Below are positions 1-11,939 of a stretch of 64,000 bases of DNA, in pieces. The DNA comes from Acanthococcus lagerstroemiae (taxonomy: Eukaryota > Arthropoda > Insecta > Hemiptera > Eriococcidae), in NCBI GenBank assembly GCA_031841125.1, contig CM063114.1, forward strand, positions 58,674,955-58,738,954. The letters are read 5' to 3'. Position 1 is the first letter of the stretch. Each line of letters begins with the position of its first letter. The position numbers were made by a program, and so were the translations under genes. The notes under the pieces were generated by a model. The model saw only the letters and a program-made list of their open reading frames with translations. It ran no database searches and had not been told where the DNA came from.

Positions 1-345
1 TCGCAGTGCAACTTCACCGCCGACATCAAACAAAGCCTGACGGTGCACGAGATGAACCATCATGTGCCGCCGGTCAACCAAAACGGCAGCGGCGGCATCG
101 CGATGCCGGTACCGGCGAAGCGACGTTGCCGAGTGGGCGCGTCCGACATCATCGGCCAGCAAGAAACGGCCGCCGCCGCCGATCCGGATTTCGACGAGCT
201 AGAATTGTTGCGAATGGAAAGTGAAAGTTTGCCTCCGCCTTCAGGGGCCGCGTCAGTCGACGAAGACGAAGGCGATGGCGATGGCGATGGCTATGGCGAT
301 GACGACAGCAATGAAGCGGCGGTTACGTCCGACGAGGTCGCTCAG
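1..345 (+). CDS. Zinc-finger gene, exon segment 1 (5' truncated by the window edge)
   Basis: The frame is open from base 1. It begins inside a C2H2-like finger: one Cys, then NFTADIKQSLTV, then H-x3-H. The linker that follows is low-complexity and acidic (GDGDGDGYGDDDSNE, about residues 89-103). The segment ends in phase 0 at a strong donor, CAG|GTAAGC, at 345/346. The finger style and acidic linkers match the downstream segments, and the phase fits the acceptor at 35748; this joining is an inference. If the donor is not used, the frame continues 27 codons to a TGA at 424-426, giving an alternative C-terminus. The codons are GC-rich, as in the later exons and unlike the introns. Confidence 0.75.
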
Positions 346-3300
346 GTAAGCCAATATGTGCATACACTATTTCCACGCGTCGAGCCAGAGGTATATGACC
401 CCGATAATGTCAGCGACGACCTTTGATGTACCTTCCCAGAGTTAGGATTCCGAAAAAACTGTTTCTGGAATGACGGTGGGCGATACAACGTGGCATGCGA
501 ACTAGGATCTGCCGCTGGTTTGTGGTCTCGTGGCATCTTCGAGTGCGGCGATAATGTCGATGTTAATAATTGGGTGTATATTGTACAGCTCGTTAATGAA
601 ACATCCATCCGGGTCCTCGGCTGTGTCGGTAGGATGTTCTGTACTTGGCGGCTGCTTCGTTGGCATTGCGATCCTCCATTCCAGGCGTGTTCTTTTGCTT
701 GACTAATCTGTTGATTCTTTCGCCCGATAGTTTTCCGTTCGTTTCTAGGCGGTTGGAAACGTGTTTGGGAATTCCCCTTAAGCATTGGTACCGGCCATGT
801 AGCAAGAAAAGTGACGCAGACCAGTGGTCTCAGAAATACAGTTTACCCCCGAAAGATAGATTCAGTTTGTCCATTTGAAGTCTGAGAGTTCGTATTTGGG
901 AGAGGTATACTGATGAAGATCGACTCCCTCCTCCGTGAGAAAACTTGTCATTTGGTGCAGTGGCAGATCCAGGAAGCATGCCTGTTAGGCACAACGGAGA
1001 AGCCAAGAAGCATTACTTGGAGGGCAATTCAGAACATACAAGAATTGGACAGCTTTTATATGGAATCAGTTTGTTCATTTGACTCTTGAAAGTTCCTGTT
1101 TGTGAAAGGAATGCTGATGAAGATCGACTCCCTCCTTGAGAAAACTGTCCATTAGGTACTGTGGCAGATCCAGGAAGCATGTCTGTTAAGCAAAATGGCG
1201 GAGCTCTTCAATCTTGATTAAAACTTTTGAAGTATGAGACATTTGGAAACTCGTTTAAAATTCTTCACACTTTTCAAACTGTTGAAAACCCTTCAGATTT
1301 TCAGACCCGTTTGGAGTTCTTACACCTTTGTGAGATTTGATTAGAACCTTTCAAGGCGTGTTTTAGGTTCGTAAAAACGTACTCAAGACTCTGTAACAAA
1401 CTCCAATGGTGTGGTGGGATGTATGGCGACGCATGCATGCCAAAGTGGCCCCTGAGACACAGCACCCCCGCCCCTGAAACTACCCTTTCGAGTATCGCAT
1501 CACTGGCCGGAAAGACGCTTTGAGGCCGGCCCGAGCCCCCATTTCGCCGTTCCGCTTCCAGTACGCGCGTCCCGTGAGGGCCACCATGGTGTGCAGTTCA
1601 GTGTGAAATCACGTATTATCCTATTGCAAGCCTGAGGGGAAGGAAAGGATGATACGATGCGGTGGGATTGAACCCCTCTGCGACGTCGCGATCACTGGTG
1701 TGGGGAACCCCTACTGTGGTGCCTACTCCTAGTTTCAGCCCGCCAGTCAGCCAGTTGACACGGGGGACAAATATTCGCTTATATTATTGACTTGGCTACA
1801 AGCGCGCCTGTCTTTATATCCATAGCTAGGATTTGTCGGAACTGTGCAAAAGCGAAAGCGAGGGGCGAGGTAGCTGACACCAGATAAATTCTCAGCTAAA
1901 CTAACTGTCCAAGATAACCTTTTATATTTATTTGCCTATGTAGTCTGCAGTAACGTATCATAGCGTCGATGCGATATATATTTACAATTGTGTCCGACAT
2001 TTTCTGCGAGTTTGAGAGGGACGCCACGGATACCATGATCGTACCCTCTGACTGTAGGCGTGTCTGCCTCAGTACTACTCCAATGGAAGAAGTGAAGACA
2101 CGAGTTTTCAACGCATGGAGAGTCACAGAGATATCAGTTGACTGTTATTAAGGCTTAGTTAAACTATGTTAAGACTTCTGATTCTGTTATAATGGATTAA
2201 GACTCATTCACTCTCTTTTCGAACTCCATCAGACTCTTTCTGAATTTATATACGTGTTATTTAAGGTTCCTCATCCCCAACAGTCTTCTACCAACAGATG
2301 TTCATATCTATTATCTATGCAGACTGAGGCTCTAAAGACTTTTTTACGCTTTATTCTCATGACGAAGCGATCCTTACCCACATCACGTGATAGCTTTATT
2401 TTTCAGTCTTTGCAATCACCACTACTTCTGGCAGAAACGACCCAGTGGTTTAAGTTCTTCATGACTGCAACTAGGACTAGAGTTCCCGAACGATGTGAAC
2501 GGGTTTATTTACGATGTAAAGATTCCTTTTTGGTGTATGGTGTAAGGACGCACTTGCAAGGGACTATAATTCACAAATACATTCGTGGTCGCGAGAAGCT
2601 CCTCGGTTTGGAAGGGAAACATGAACAGCCACGATTGCGGGGAGATAGTCGCTGTGGAGAAGGAACCCTCTATCGTTCGGGAACTCTTTAGTGTCCCGCC
2701 ACAGGAATACGAACTGTGTGTTATGTTACATCCAGCCAGCACTTTCTGCATCGGCCATTATTGATTTTCCGGCAACCTTTGATGGATTAGCACGAGCTCT
2801 CTCTTTCTCACTCGCGGTCTCTGTCACTCTTGTTTTGCAGTCAAGTCGACATCGGGACGTCGTCACTTCGCAAAGAAGACCTTCGACGCGAATTTCCGAT
2901 GATTCCATTCTCTGTGCTCGTAGACATGCTTACGCACACGTGCACACTACCACGCGGGCATGGCGACGGAAAAGACAAATTAAATGATTACCGTACAAAA
3001 AATATTCTTCGTGTAAATCCACTCCCTGCTGCTGGTTGTGGGAAGACGTGTGTGTAGTGTGTACCGTCGTATCCTACATGTACAATGCGATCCAATCATA
3101 CACTGCTCACTCTTCACCGTGTTCCGCTGCTCGGTATATTGGAGCGTCTCATGAAGACCGCGGACAGAACATACAGGGGAAGCCAAAGTGGTGGGCACGT
3201 TTGAATGCGGGCCCACACTAATCAACTAGCTAGCTGCGTCACATCGTCTGGTGTGCCATACCCTCATCAGTAACCTCAGTTTAGCAGTCACTTCGACCAG

Positions 3301-3571
3301 GGTTCCTCGATTACAAATAATAATTGAATCATTTAACAAAACGTAGACTGAACGGACGTGGTATAACTGACGAGACAGCTGCAGACGAGCTTCCTGCCGG
3401 CCCAACTGGTGCGGTAAAATGACGACCAACCAGTGACCACCACTGCACTGCGAGTCCAAGTAAGTCCACGACATGGCCGCAGGTGAAATCAACATACGAT
3501 GAAGGTGCAAATTTTTCAGAGCTTGACCGCCGAATTAGTGGCTCAAGACTTGGAACATTAGATCCGCAGCC
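346..3571. other. Intron 1, proximal part: no gene seen; one GC-rich block
   Basis: No ORF here looks coding. There is an imperfect direct repeat around 895-1000 and 1080-1190, marked by a shared 'gatgaagatcgactccctcct' stretch of slightly variable form. The block at about 1420-1760 is GC-rich and unlike its surroundings. It carries a tRNA B-box-like sequence on the minus strand (GGTTCAATCCC, near 1666-1680) but no matching A box that I can find, so it may be a remnant of a retroelement or a promoter fragment. The remainder is ordinary AT-rich intron. Confidence 0.4.
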
Positions 3572-3862
3572 CAGGGACGTACCGAAGAGTTTCTCTTTGG
3601 GGAGGGGGGGGGGCTGGTAAATTGTGAAAGTCCCAACTGACTCAACTCAGAATTCCCATGTATCAATCAAAAGAAGAAAAACCTTTTGACTTGTTAGGTT
3701 TTCCCAGCTTCTCAATTCCCAAGTATCAAACTAAGAAAAAAAAAACTTGTTGGATTTTCCCAACTCGCCTGACTGAAATGATAAATTTTCTCAACTGCTT
3801 AGTAAAAAATTCCTACGGGGGGGGGTGTGAGTTGCCCCCACCCCTCTGTCGGTACGTCCCTG
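3572..3862. mobile_element. hAT-type MITE with perfect 8-bp target duplication
   Basis: A 291-bp element starts CAGGGACGTACCGA and ends with the exact inverse, TCGGTACGTCCCTG. It is flanked on both sides by CCGCAGCC (3564-3571 and 3863-3870), a perfect 8-bp target duplication. The 8-bp duplication and the CAGGG terminus are hallmarks of the hAT superfamily. The interior has homopolymer G runs and no transposase. A diverged relative lies at 17697-17945, sharing the interior motif CTTGTTGGATTTT. The small open frame inside is not considered a gene. Confidence 0.9.
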
Positions 3863-4307
3863 CCGCAGCCAGAGCAACTAGCCAGGCTTAAATAATTATA
3901 CTAAGAACTGCTCGGCAGCGTCCACGAAGGAAAATAGCATCCTCCTGTAAAACACAGCCCAAGCAAAAATCGATTCTTTTGTCGACATTCACAATCTCTC
4001 ACAATATCATAGCAGACCCGTAGCCAGCCATCTACAATAGGGGGTGCTGACAGTTTACCAGGGGGGGGGGCTTGAGGATACACATAGTATATTATGTGAA
4101 GATTTCTACGAGGCAGTGGTGTAGCCAGGGGGAAGCGAAAGGGCGAATTACCCCCCAAAGTAACTGAAATTGAATTTGAAATACGGAAATTTGATCGAAA
4201 TGTGAACATTGGGAACTTATGTTGACATTTATTTTGATGGTTGTGTTACGGTATCAGAATTGATGTCCACATGTTATATATAACGTAACGTTGTTGAATA
4301 CCACGAT

Positions 4308-4686
4308 CAGTGCTGTCAGATTTTTTCCACTTGGGGGTTTTCAGAATCAAGAAACTTGAGTTGATTGAATTTGTTTAATAATTTGAAGAACATAACAACA
4401 TAACGTTATGTGGGACAAACTAACTTTTTAATTGTAAATTTTATTATTTATATCTTTTACTATTTGGTGATGTTATCGATGCAACAGTGTTGCCAGATTG
4501 GGCGAATTTTCGCCAAGTGGGCTATGGAAAGTGACCTCTGACGACAAGAGAAGTGTGGCTTGTGGCCTAATTTTGGCTACCTCTATATAATTTTATTGAG
4601 CGTAATTTCGACGATTTTTACAGTGCCGGCGGCGACACTGAGAAATCGGATCGGCGACTCCATGATAAAAAAGTCTGGCAACACTG
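4308..4686. mobile_element. Putative hAT-like element with CAGTG termini
   Basis: The left end reads CAGTGCTGTCAGATTTTTT. The right end, reversed, reads CAGTGTTGCCAGACTTTTTT, giving imperfect terminal inverted repeats of about 20 bp. A second, internal CAGTGTTGCCAGA terminus in the same orientation at 4485 suggests a nested or chimeric structure. I see no matching 8-bp flanking duplication (left ACCACGAT, right GCAAGGGC), so the boundaries may come from two insertions. No coding capacity is seen. Confidence 0.55.
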
Positions 4687-5350
4687 GCAAGGGCGCAGTA
4701 GCAGGAAGAGGCCATTCAGTGGTATATTCAGCCTATTGTTTGAGGGGGTCATGTCTTGACCAAAAGGTGAAGGGGTGTTACAGAGGTACAGAAACTAGAA
4801 AAACCACTATTTGACGAAATGGCAAAGGGGGTCCAGAACACTCGACCTCCCTCGTTACACCTATGAGGTAATTTATGAATATTTTAGTGACTATGAGGAG
4901 CTCCATGCTTCGGAAAAAGGATCTCAACCACCGTCCTTTAAACTCTTCTCGAGAGTGACGGGTTCAATTTCAGCAGTCCAACTGCGTAGGAACTGAGGAA
5001 AAACTCAATAAACGGACCCATTTTTCAACAGTCATCCAAGTAGAGGTTGTCAAGGCGTGACTCAGAGAAACAGGATTGAAAATAACATTGGACTTTAAAA
5101 GCGATTTTATGCTTCGGTGAAAGCGATTATACGCTTCGCAGCAAGTAAAAGACTTTACTGGCAAGGTTGTGTTTTCGATACTATGGGCCCCCAAAATTGT
5201 GACTGAAAAACTGACAGTGTAATTCTTAAAACTACGATTACCAAATTGGTAAGCTAGCGTGCTAATAATTGTGGATCCTACAGATTTAAAGATACAAAGA
5301 TCTATCATCTGGCGTTTTAGTTGACGGACTACTACTTCTCCAACTGTGGC

Positions 5351-5590
5351 CAGGGGCGAAACTATAGGGGGATGTGGGGAATTGAACCCCCCCCCCCAAT
5401 AATTCATTTTTTTATGCATGTTTGTTTGTTTATTTATTTTCTTTTTCAATTAAAAAATATTTCGATTAAAAAATTGGTAAATTAATAATTTTTTAACCAT
5501 TTTGTCGGCGAATTTTTAGTTTTCGAAAAATATTTGTCGGCAAATTTTTCTTCTCTACCTTTCCGAACTGAAAGTCAAATTTCGTTTCTG
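5351..5590 (+). mobile_element. hAT-like MITE, left member of a possible composite unit
   Basis: This 240-bp element runs from CAGGGGCGAAACTATAG to TTTCGTTTCTG, and its ends are imperfect inverted repeats. A close relative lies at 7210-7478 in the same orientation, with the same layout: poly-G/C tract, AT-rich middle and an AACTGAAARTCAA motif near the right end. It is preceded by ACTGTGGC (5343-5350). Its own right flank (AAAATGGA) does not match that octamer. The octamer recurs after the second member instead. Confidence 0.7.
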
Positions 5591-5874
5591 AAAATGGAGT
5601 ACCCTGGACCCCTGTCAGAGACTAGTCAGTCAAAAGCAGAAGGTTTCAAGCTGCGTATATCGAACGTTTTAGTAGTTCACCCATGTTTTCCGGAACAGTG
5701 GCAATTTGTCAACGGGCGATTTCACCCTGTCCATAGTTTCATGACCATTGTTCACATCACGTCTCCAGTACTCAGTTCAAGGATATGATACCACTTAATT
5801 GACCCATGACGCGTCAATTTCCTCCACTTTTGAATCCGTTAGGTAAAACTCGAAAAATTGCATATTATATAGCA

Positions 5875-6490
5875 ACTACTAAGTCAGTGATTCACTCATT
5901 CACTCGGTCACTTGCTTACTTCTTTAGTGATTCACTCGGTTACTCCGTCACTCAATGAGTCAGTGATATACTCACTCGCTTACTCATTTAGTGATTCTTT
6001 GATAAGGAATTCACTTACTCAGTGACTCAGTGATTCACCCACTCACTTAGTTATTCACTCATTCTGTAATGTAGTTATTTATTCACTTCCTCACTCCGTC
6101 AATCACTCAATAAGTCAGTGATTCACTCAGACACTCGCTTACTTATTTAGTGATTCACTCACTTAATTCTCCAATGCAGTTATTCATTCACTTCCTCGCT
6201 CTGTTACTCACCCAATGAGCCAGTGATTCACTTACTTACTCAGTCATTTACTTGCTTATTTAGTGATTCACTCAGTTACTCGCTTACTTATTCAGTTATT
6301 CACACAGTGACTCAGTGATTCACTCACTCACTTAGTCACTTGCTTACGCACTGAGTTATTCACTCAGTTACTCAGTCACTCACTCAGTGATTCATTCACT
6401 CATTCATTCATTCTCTAATTCAGCTATTCATTCACTTCCACACTTCGTCACTCACTCAATGAGTCAGTGATTCACTTACTCATTCAATCA
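5875..6490. repeat. Minisatellite of CACTCAGT/GATTCACT units
   Basis: Roughly 600 bp are built from degenerate short units of the type TCAGTGATTCACTCACT, TTACTCGCTTACT and similar, all with a 4-bp sub-periodicity (ACTC/ATTC/AGTG). The array is strand-asymmetric, has no protein-coding meaning, and lies between the two MITE copies at 5351-5590 and 7210-7478. Confidence 0.85.
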
Positions 6491-7209
6491 TTTGTAAACG
6501 ACTACAGCGCGCTACCGTTTTGAGCAGCCCGAAATCTGTTGTAACTAGATTCTCTGTTTGACCTAGAGCCTGAAATTTGAGAAAGTTGAACATTTTATTA
6601 AAATCTAAAAGTTGAAAGCAAAAGACTTATGTCACAAGCTGAATCCGATTGCAAATTTTCTATTGTTTAATTTACCGTCTTTGGTCTTGGTGAATATTCG
6701 GGCCGTACATCCGTCAGAGCGCGTTGCTATCGAGTCGAATAGATACTTATGTAGCAAAAGGTAAATCTATATATTTTTCCCATTAATGTATGTACATACT
6801 CATTACAGTTGAAATATCTCGAAAATTAAGACTTTTTGAAGTATTTAAAGAGAAACGAATTTTTCGAACAACGAATTTTCTTTCAATTAAGACTATTTTT
6901 ATACCTAGATTCCAAAATTTTGCTACATGTGTCAAAAACTTCACCTTTTGGTAGCTGATAAGAGTAGTCGATACTAGCGATGTACTGCCCGATACAGGAG
7001 GGAAATTTAGTCTGGAACCGAAGTCAAAACTCCATGTATTTTTCCCATAAGAACGAAAGGGAACTTCTGACACGGATTCTTCTAATCTGATCAACAGGAA
7101 ACTTTGTGACCGCCTCAATGTGTAAAGGACATTGTGTGTTCCCCTCATGTATTCCTAACATCCTTCCACTTTACCCTCCCATAATAGGGTATACTCATGT
7201 GCGCATTTG

Positions 7210-7478
7210 CAGGGACGAAACTATGGGGAGGGGGCGGGTGAAAAACCCTAATAATTAGGCAGTCAGCAAATTTTGAAACTGTTCATTTGAAATTTTCATT
7301 TTCTAAGAACGTTTGTTTGTTTGTTTATTATTATTATTATTATTATTATTTTTTTCAATAATTGAAAAATATTTTGATTAAAAAATCGGCGAATTCTCAA
7401 ATTTTGAGAAAATCTTATCAGCAAGTGTTCCTTCTCCGCCCCCCCCCTCCCCAAACTGAAAATCAAGTTTCGCCTCTG
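7210..7478 (+). mobile_element. hAT-like MITE, right member of a possible composite unit
   Basis: A 269-bp relative of the element at 5351-5590. It starts CAGGGACGAAACTATGGGG and ends AAGTTTCGCCTCTG; reversed, that end reads CAGAGGCGAAACTT. The octamer after it, ACTGTGGC (7479-7486), is identical to the octamer before the 5351 element. Its own left flank is CGCATTTG, which does not match. An ATT microsatellite lies inside (about 7327-7350). Confidence 0.7.
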
Positions 7479-7486
7479 ACTGTGGC

Positions 7487-10311
7487 ATTAAAAATTCAGA
7501 CTGAAAATCAACTTCGCATGATGTAAAGTGATCGCATTCTTCGCACTGAAAGTAAAGAAGACATGAGACTTACTTCACGCCAAGTAATATTGGAGGGGAA
7601 GGGGTTGAGGAACTTGGATTTTGCAAGCTAAGAAGTTTCCCTTTTCACTTGCTCCTCTGGCGAACTCATTTTTAAGCTCTCTTTATACTGATTTGGGGTG
7701 TAAAAACAAACAAAACGTTTCAAAGTTTTCAAGCGACGGCTGCTGATTATCCCACTAAAGCTAACAGTATAACTTTTTGGGGGAGCCTTTTCCCTTCCAG
7801 TATGCCCCTGAATGTATCCTCAACTAACAAACTGGGTCAGATTAATATGTGCCAATTCAAATGGGAGTAAAGTTGGAACGTCTTGTTGAGGAAATCTACA
7901 GCATTAACTAAATTTTGTCAGCAGTGGGTTGATGTTGAACCCGCGGTACCCGACAAGATAAGAAATTATGTGATGGACCGGTTCACAAAAACTTTACTGG
8001 GGCCTTGCACTGAAGAAATTCTACAAACTGCAAATACTGCAAATTTTCCAACTTTTAACCGGAGAGATTCTTTCCGTACGTACACGACTATGCTATGAAA
8101 AATGAACGTTGATTTCTCACAAGATGTTCTTTACTTGGCTCTTGACCTCGTTGAACGGTTTCAGTTCTAGTTTAGCCCGACGTCTGGTGTAACCATTATT
8201 TATTTATTCGAACCATCGACGGAGGGTCGTGGTTGTAATTGCTGGGAACGAGTCGGTTCTAGAAGGTTCACTGGCCATATGTTGTGAGTGTCGCTTTTAT
8301 AGCAGTTTGAACTTAGTTTTCACGTATCTAGTGACAGATGATGAATACCTACTTCGGTTTGGTGTAGCGTACTGGGAGAACGGACATCTTGGCGGCCTAG
8401 GGTGAAGTTTTCGTTTGAGCACCCTCGCACTCATTTCCGATCTCCAGTAGTTCCTGGTGTGACTCTGAGCAGGCAAGTCGGCCGAAAGGTCTCGAAGGGG
8501 CACCGATCCCATCGAATATCGGCATTTGGTTGGATAGGAGTGCGAGTCGTCGAATGGAAATCCGTTTTCATAGCGTCTCTAGTTATCTCTACAGTACTCA
8601 ATCAACCCACGCCCAGCTTATTGGTACATATTTTTAACGGAAGTACGTTTCATTTGACTGATAACCGCGCAGCGCTGTCGAGTCAAAGAGGCAGGGCAAC
8701 GCCATACTGCCATACTTTGAAATTTGTTCGTGAACCGTTAACAGCAGCACTTCCAACACCGGACTAATGTTTCCATTTCCGCAGAATGTTCTACGGAGTA
8801 ACGCAGCAAAATCCGCAAGAAAATTTTCGCTCGCGCAGCTCAACCTCCTTCATTCCGCATTCCTGCAGCGTGTGAAGATTCTTGCACAGTTACTCAAGCT
8901 AGACCTGGAAAAGGACCTTGAATGAATGGGGCATTGTGTCCGTTCAGACATTCCCACACAGGCAAATGAATTACCCCCAGTGACGCTGGTTCTGAACTGG
9001 GATGCGATTAAGATTTGTAATCTAGCCCCTCGTTTTGCTGTAACGGAGATAAGTCAGCTGGGAAAAATTATTGATGACGATGGACGTCAAATATCCTTAC
9101 GATTTTCGAGTGCGATTCGAGGGAAGGGTAGTGATTACCGCTTCCGTCTCATGATACAGGAAAACTGGACCATGAGAAAGGAAAGAAGACCCAAGAGCCA
9201 AGATGTCCTTGTATATATTTTTTAGTCAAGGAAGAACATTCGATGTGCAAGTCACAGTCTGTACACGAATCATCTGTTGCCCCCTCGCCGCCACATCTTT
9301 CTGAAATGTTAATTTTTAAAGTCAAGATCAATGACGAATCATAACGGCAGTCGAATGAGCCTTATTAAGCCTGAATCATTTACTAGAGATTGAATCATTG
9401 AATGTGTCTTAGTAGTGTCTCACAGACCAGACGAGGGGATTACTGGGGATTTTTTTCCCTGGCCCGGCCTGTACAAATTTCAAACATAATTTGGGAAATG
9501 ATGTCTAAGCAATCATTAGGGGAAAAAGAAAGAGGTGGGCAAGAAAGACTTTGCCTTGGTCCCGGATGTCTTATCAAGGTGTGAATGCTTCTTGTCTAGG
9601 CTTCGTATTATCGCAAAATCTCAAGCCATGTTTAAAAGAATCAGAATGAATCCTCACAGACGGGGCTGACAAGATTACTACAAAGTAATGGGTGTTGAAG
9701 AATCTTAATTTCAACCGGTTTTTGTGTGAGAATTCATTGGAAACAGCAATAATTAGCAAAATTTGCAGTCATCTTAGTATCATTGCCTCATTATCTTATT
9801 TTGGGGGGAAATAATTCGTTTTTTTTTCTTACTCGTTATCTGTTATTCTTGTTTGAGGATGGATTTAGTTTTTAGTTGTTCTTTTCTTACTGGAGGGGGG
9901 GGGGGAGACGGTAGGCTGCTAATATTTTTCGCGCCCTTTTGTGAGTAACTTGCTGACACTCTCCCCTTCTTAAACAATTCTTTACTGGTAAGTACTGATA
10001 ATCCAGCATAAAATATTTTTTATACTACTTGATCAGAAGCGGCAATGTTTTTCGCTGACATGGTCTGTATTTTATTTATTTCTTTAAATTATTGACAGGT
10101 GATTTTTGTGTGCGTAATTAATTCAAAAATTTAATTTGCTCAGTTAATTACAACAAAGTACAGGATTGCAGTCTTGTCTTCAGTTTGTTCACGTGTACAA
10201 ACAGCATACACAGGTAGTGGCCAGCAAAAATGTAACGATTGTTAACAACAAACGGTAAGAACTGGACTACGTCGTGAATATTTAAATGCGTTCTTAAGTC
10301 ACTATGTCGTG
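7487..10311. other. Intron 1: AT-rich, no gene recognised
   Basis: Several open frames of 60-120 codons occur (for example 8402-8767 and 8926-9225), but none shows a recognisable domain, flanking splice sites with a matching phase, or the GC-rich codon use of the real exons. I see no clear repeat family here beyond homopolymer runs near 9820-9905. Confidence 0.4.
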
Positions 10312-10565
10312 ATTCGCTTTGTGGCCGAGTGGTTAGAGACGATTGCTACATTTCAGTCAAATGTATCAATGGACGCGGGTTCATTTTCCCGATACAAAAT
10401 TACTGGCCAGCAGTTTTTTCATGTAAAAACGCTTTACATTGAGGGACGTTTACTTTACATGTAGGTTTTGTTAGCACTCGATGCATGAATGATAGGCGCT
10501 TCTTGTCGTCTGTAAAACACCAATGTAAACATTGCCTTTCTGATCTAGTATAAAAAAATATAAAA
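10312..10565 (+). repeat. tRNA-derived SINE
   Basis: The head resembles tRNA-Ser. An A-box region TGGCCGAGTGGTTAGAG (about 10322-10338) is followed about 40 bp later by a weak B-box-like GGTTCATTTTC. The sequence cannot fold into an intact tRNA. It continues into an unrelated body and ends near a short A-rich run (ataaaaaaatataaaaaatc). This head-body-tail layout is that of a tRNA-derived SINE, transcribed by RNA polymerase III when active. The right boundary is approximate and no target duplication was found. Confidence 0.6.
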
Positions 10566-11033
10566 AATCCAAAAATTGAGTTAATAACTGATTCTAGGAT
10601 ATTTTGGGCTCTAAATTCGAATTTATTAGTCATATTTGGAGGAAATGGTTGGTTCCCAAGATGTGAGCTAAAAAGAAGTTCGGAGGGGAAAAAACAGAGT
10701 TAAGCACTGATCTTTGTTATTCTTGTGGTCCAGTTTTGTTGAACGCACTCGGCTGCCATGGTGCGTTGCTGAGATACGTACCAAAAGTGGACCAAAGGTT
10801 GTTGTAGCTCTATTTGGAGGGCTAATTTGGTGTCCCTTGGAAATTTCGACCCATTTTTACTAACCTGATGGCATGCAGCTCTTCAATAATTCATTCCTCT
10901 ATCCCCTTTTTTGTGCATTAAGGTAATTTTCAAAATATGCCACCGATGAGGGGGGGGGGTAATTTCTTTAGATAAGATTTGGTTGAAGAGGGAGGCCAGA
11001 AATGGTGCAAGTGCCGGTGTAAGCACTTTCAAT

Positions 11034-11528
11034 CAAGACTGCTTAGCCAATTGAAAGGGCTAAAAACTTGGATAAAAGCTAATGCGTTTTCAAACGATTG
11101 GCTTTATCTAACAGCTCACGGCTAACGTGGTCTCATTAGCTAGCTAATGGCTAACTAATTTGGGCCAAAATCGATCGGCTGACAAAAGCTTTGGCTCAGT
11201 TAAGTAGCCCCGATTACAAGTTGGTGAGAAAGGGATAAAAACTTGGCTAAAAGCTACCGTTTCCAAATAATTGGCTTCGGCTTACAGCTAACGGCTAACG
11301 CGGTCTCATTAGCGAGCTAATTTTGGGCCAAAATCGATCGGCTAACGGCTAAAAGCTTTGGCTTAGCTAAGCAACCCTGATTACGAGTTAGTGAGGAAGG
11401 GCTAAAAACTTAGCTAAAAGCTAACGTTTCCAAACAATTGACTCTGGATAACTGCTAACATGGTCTCATTAGTTGAGCCAAAATTGATCGGCTGATGGCT
11501 AAAAGCTTTGACTTAGTTAAGCAGCCCT
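11034..11528. repeat. Three-copy tandem repeat rich in GGCTAACGGCTAA
   Basis: Three diverged units of about 180 bp start near 11034, 11215 and 11395. Each contains GGCTAAAAGCTAA, a TGGTCTCATTAG (or CGGTCTCATTAG) motif and AAATCGATCGGCT, and ends in a GTTAAGCAGCCCTG-like sequence. The end motif resembles the terminus of the hAT-like element at 53417-53827, so the array is probably derived from such an element. Confidence 0.75.
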
Positions 11529-11939
11529 GCTTTCAAGTTACAATTTTCGATTTTATCGAGGCCTGCTACTTTGTGCTTCTCAACTTTTGCAAAATTCGTT
11601 GTACTATATCTTTTAGAATTATTGGGACACATTCTTCATCCCAAAGGGGTGGGAACAGTGGCTGTGGGTGGCGGTATGTTACTGAATCCTCTCTCTTCTC
11701 TGGGCTGTGCGTAGAGATGTGAGTAATACCTTTCCCAACACCCAGTTGGATGGAGCCAGAGGGGTGAAGCCAATTTAGCCTGTTACAGACAGCTTTCTTC
11801 TTTCACTAGCTAATCACGAGCAATTGGGTAAATAGTTTGAGGCTTCAACCTGCCGGGTTCTACAGAGACGCCTGTGACTGTTCAAACTCAGTATTTTTCA
11901 GTATCTAGTCACTGACACGTGTTACTCGTTTAATCCTAC

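Noticed and set aside
1660..1750. tRNA or SINE on the minus strand
   Set aside because: Only a B-box-like motif is present; no A box at the expected distance and no tRNA fold.
4970..5449. 159-codon minus-strand frame
   Set aside because: It runs into the MITE at 5351-5590 and its poly-C tract, has no domain, and is AT-rich like the intron.
10322..10392. Functional tRNA-Ser gene
   Set aside because: The D-arm region fits, but the B box is degenerate and the acceptor and anticodon stems cannot be formed; the flanking body fits a SINE.
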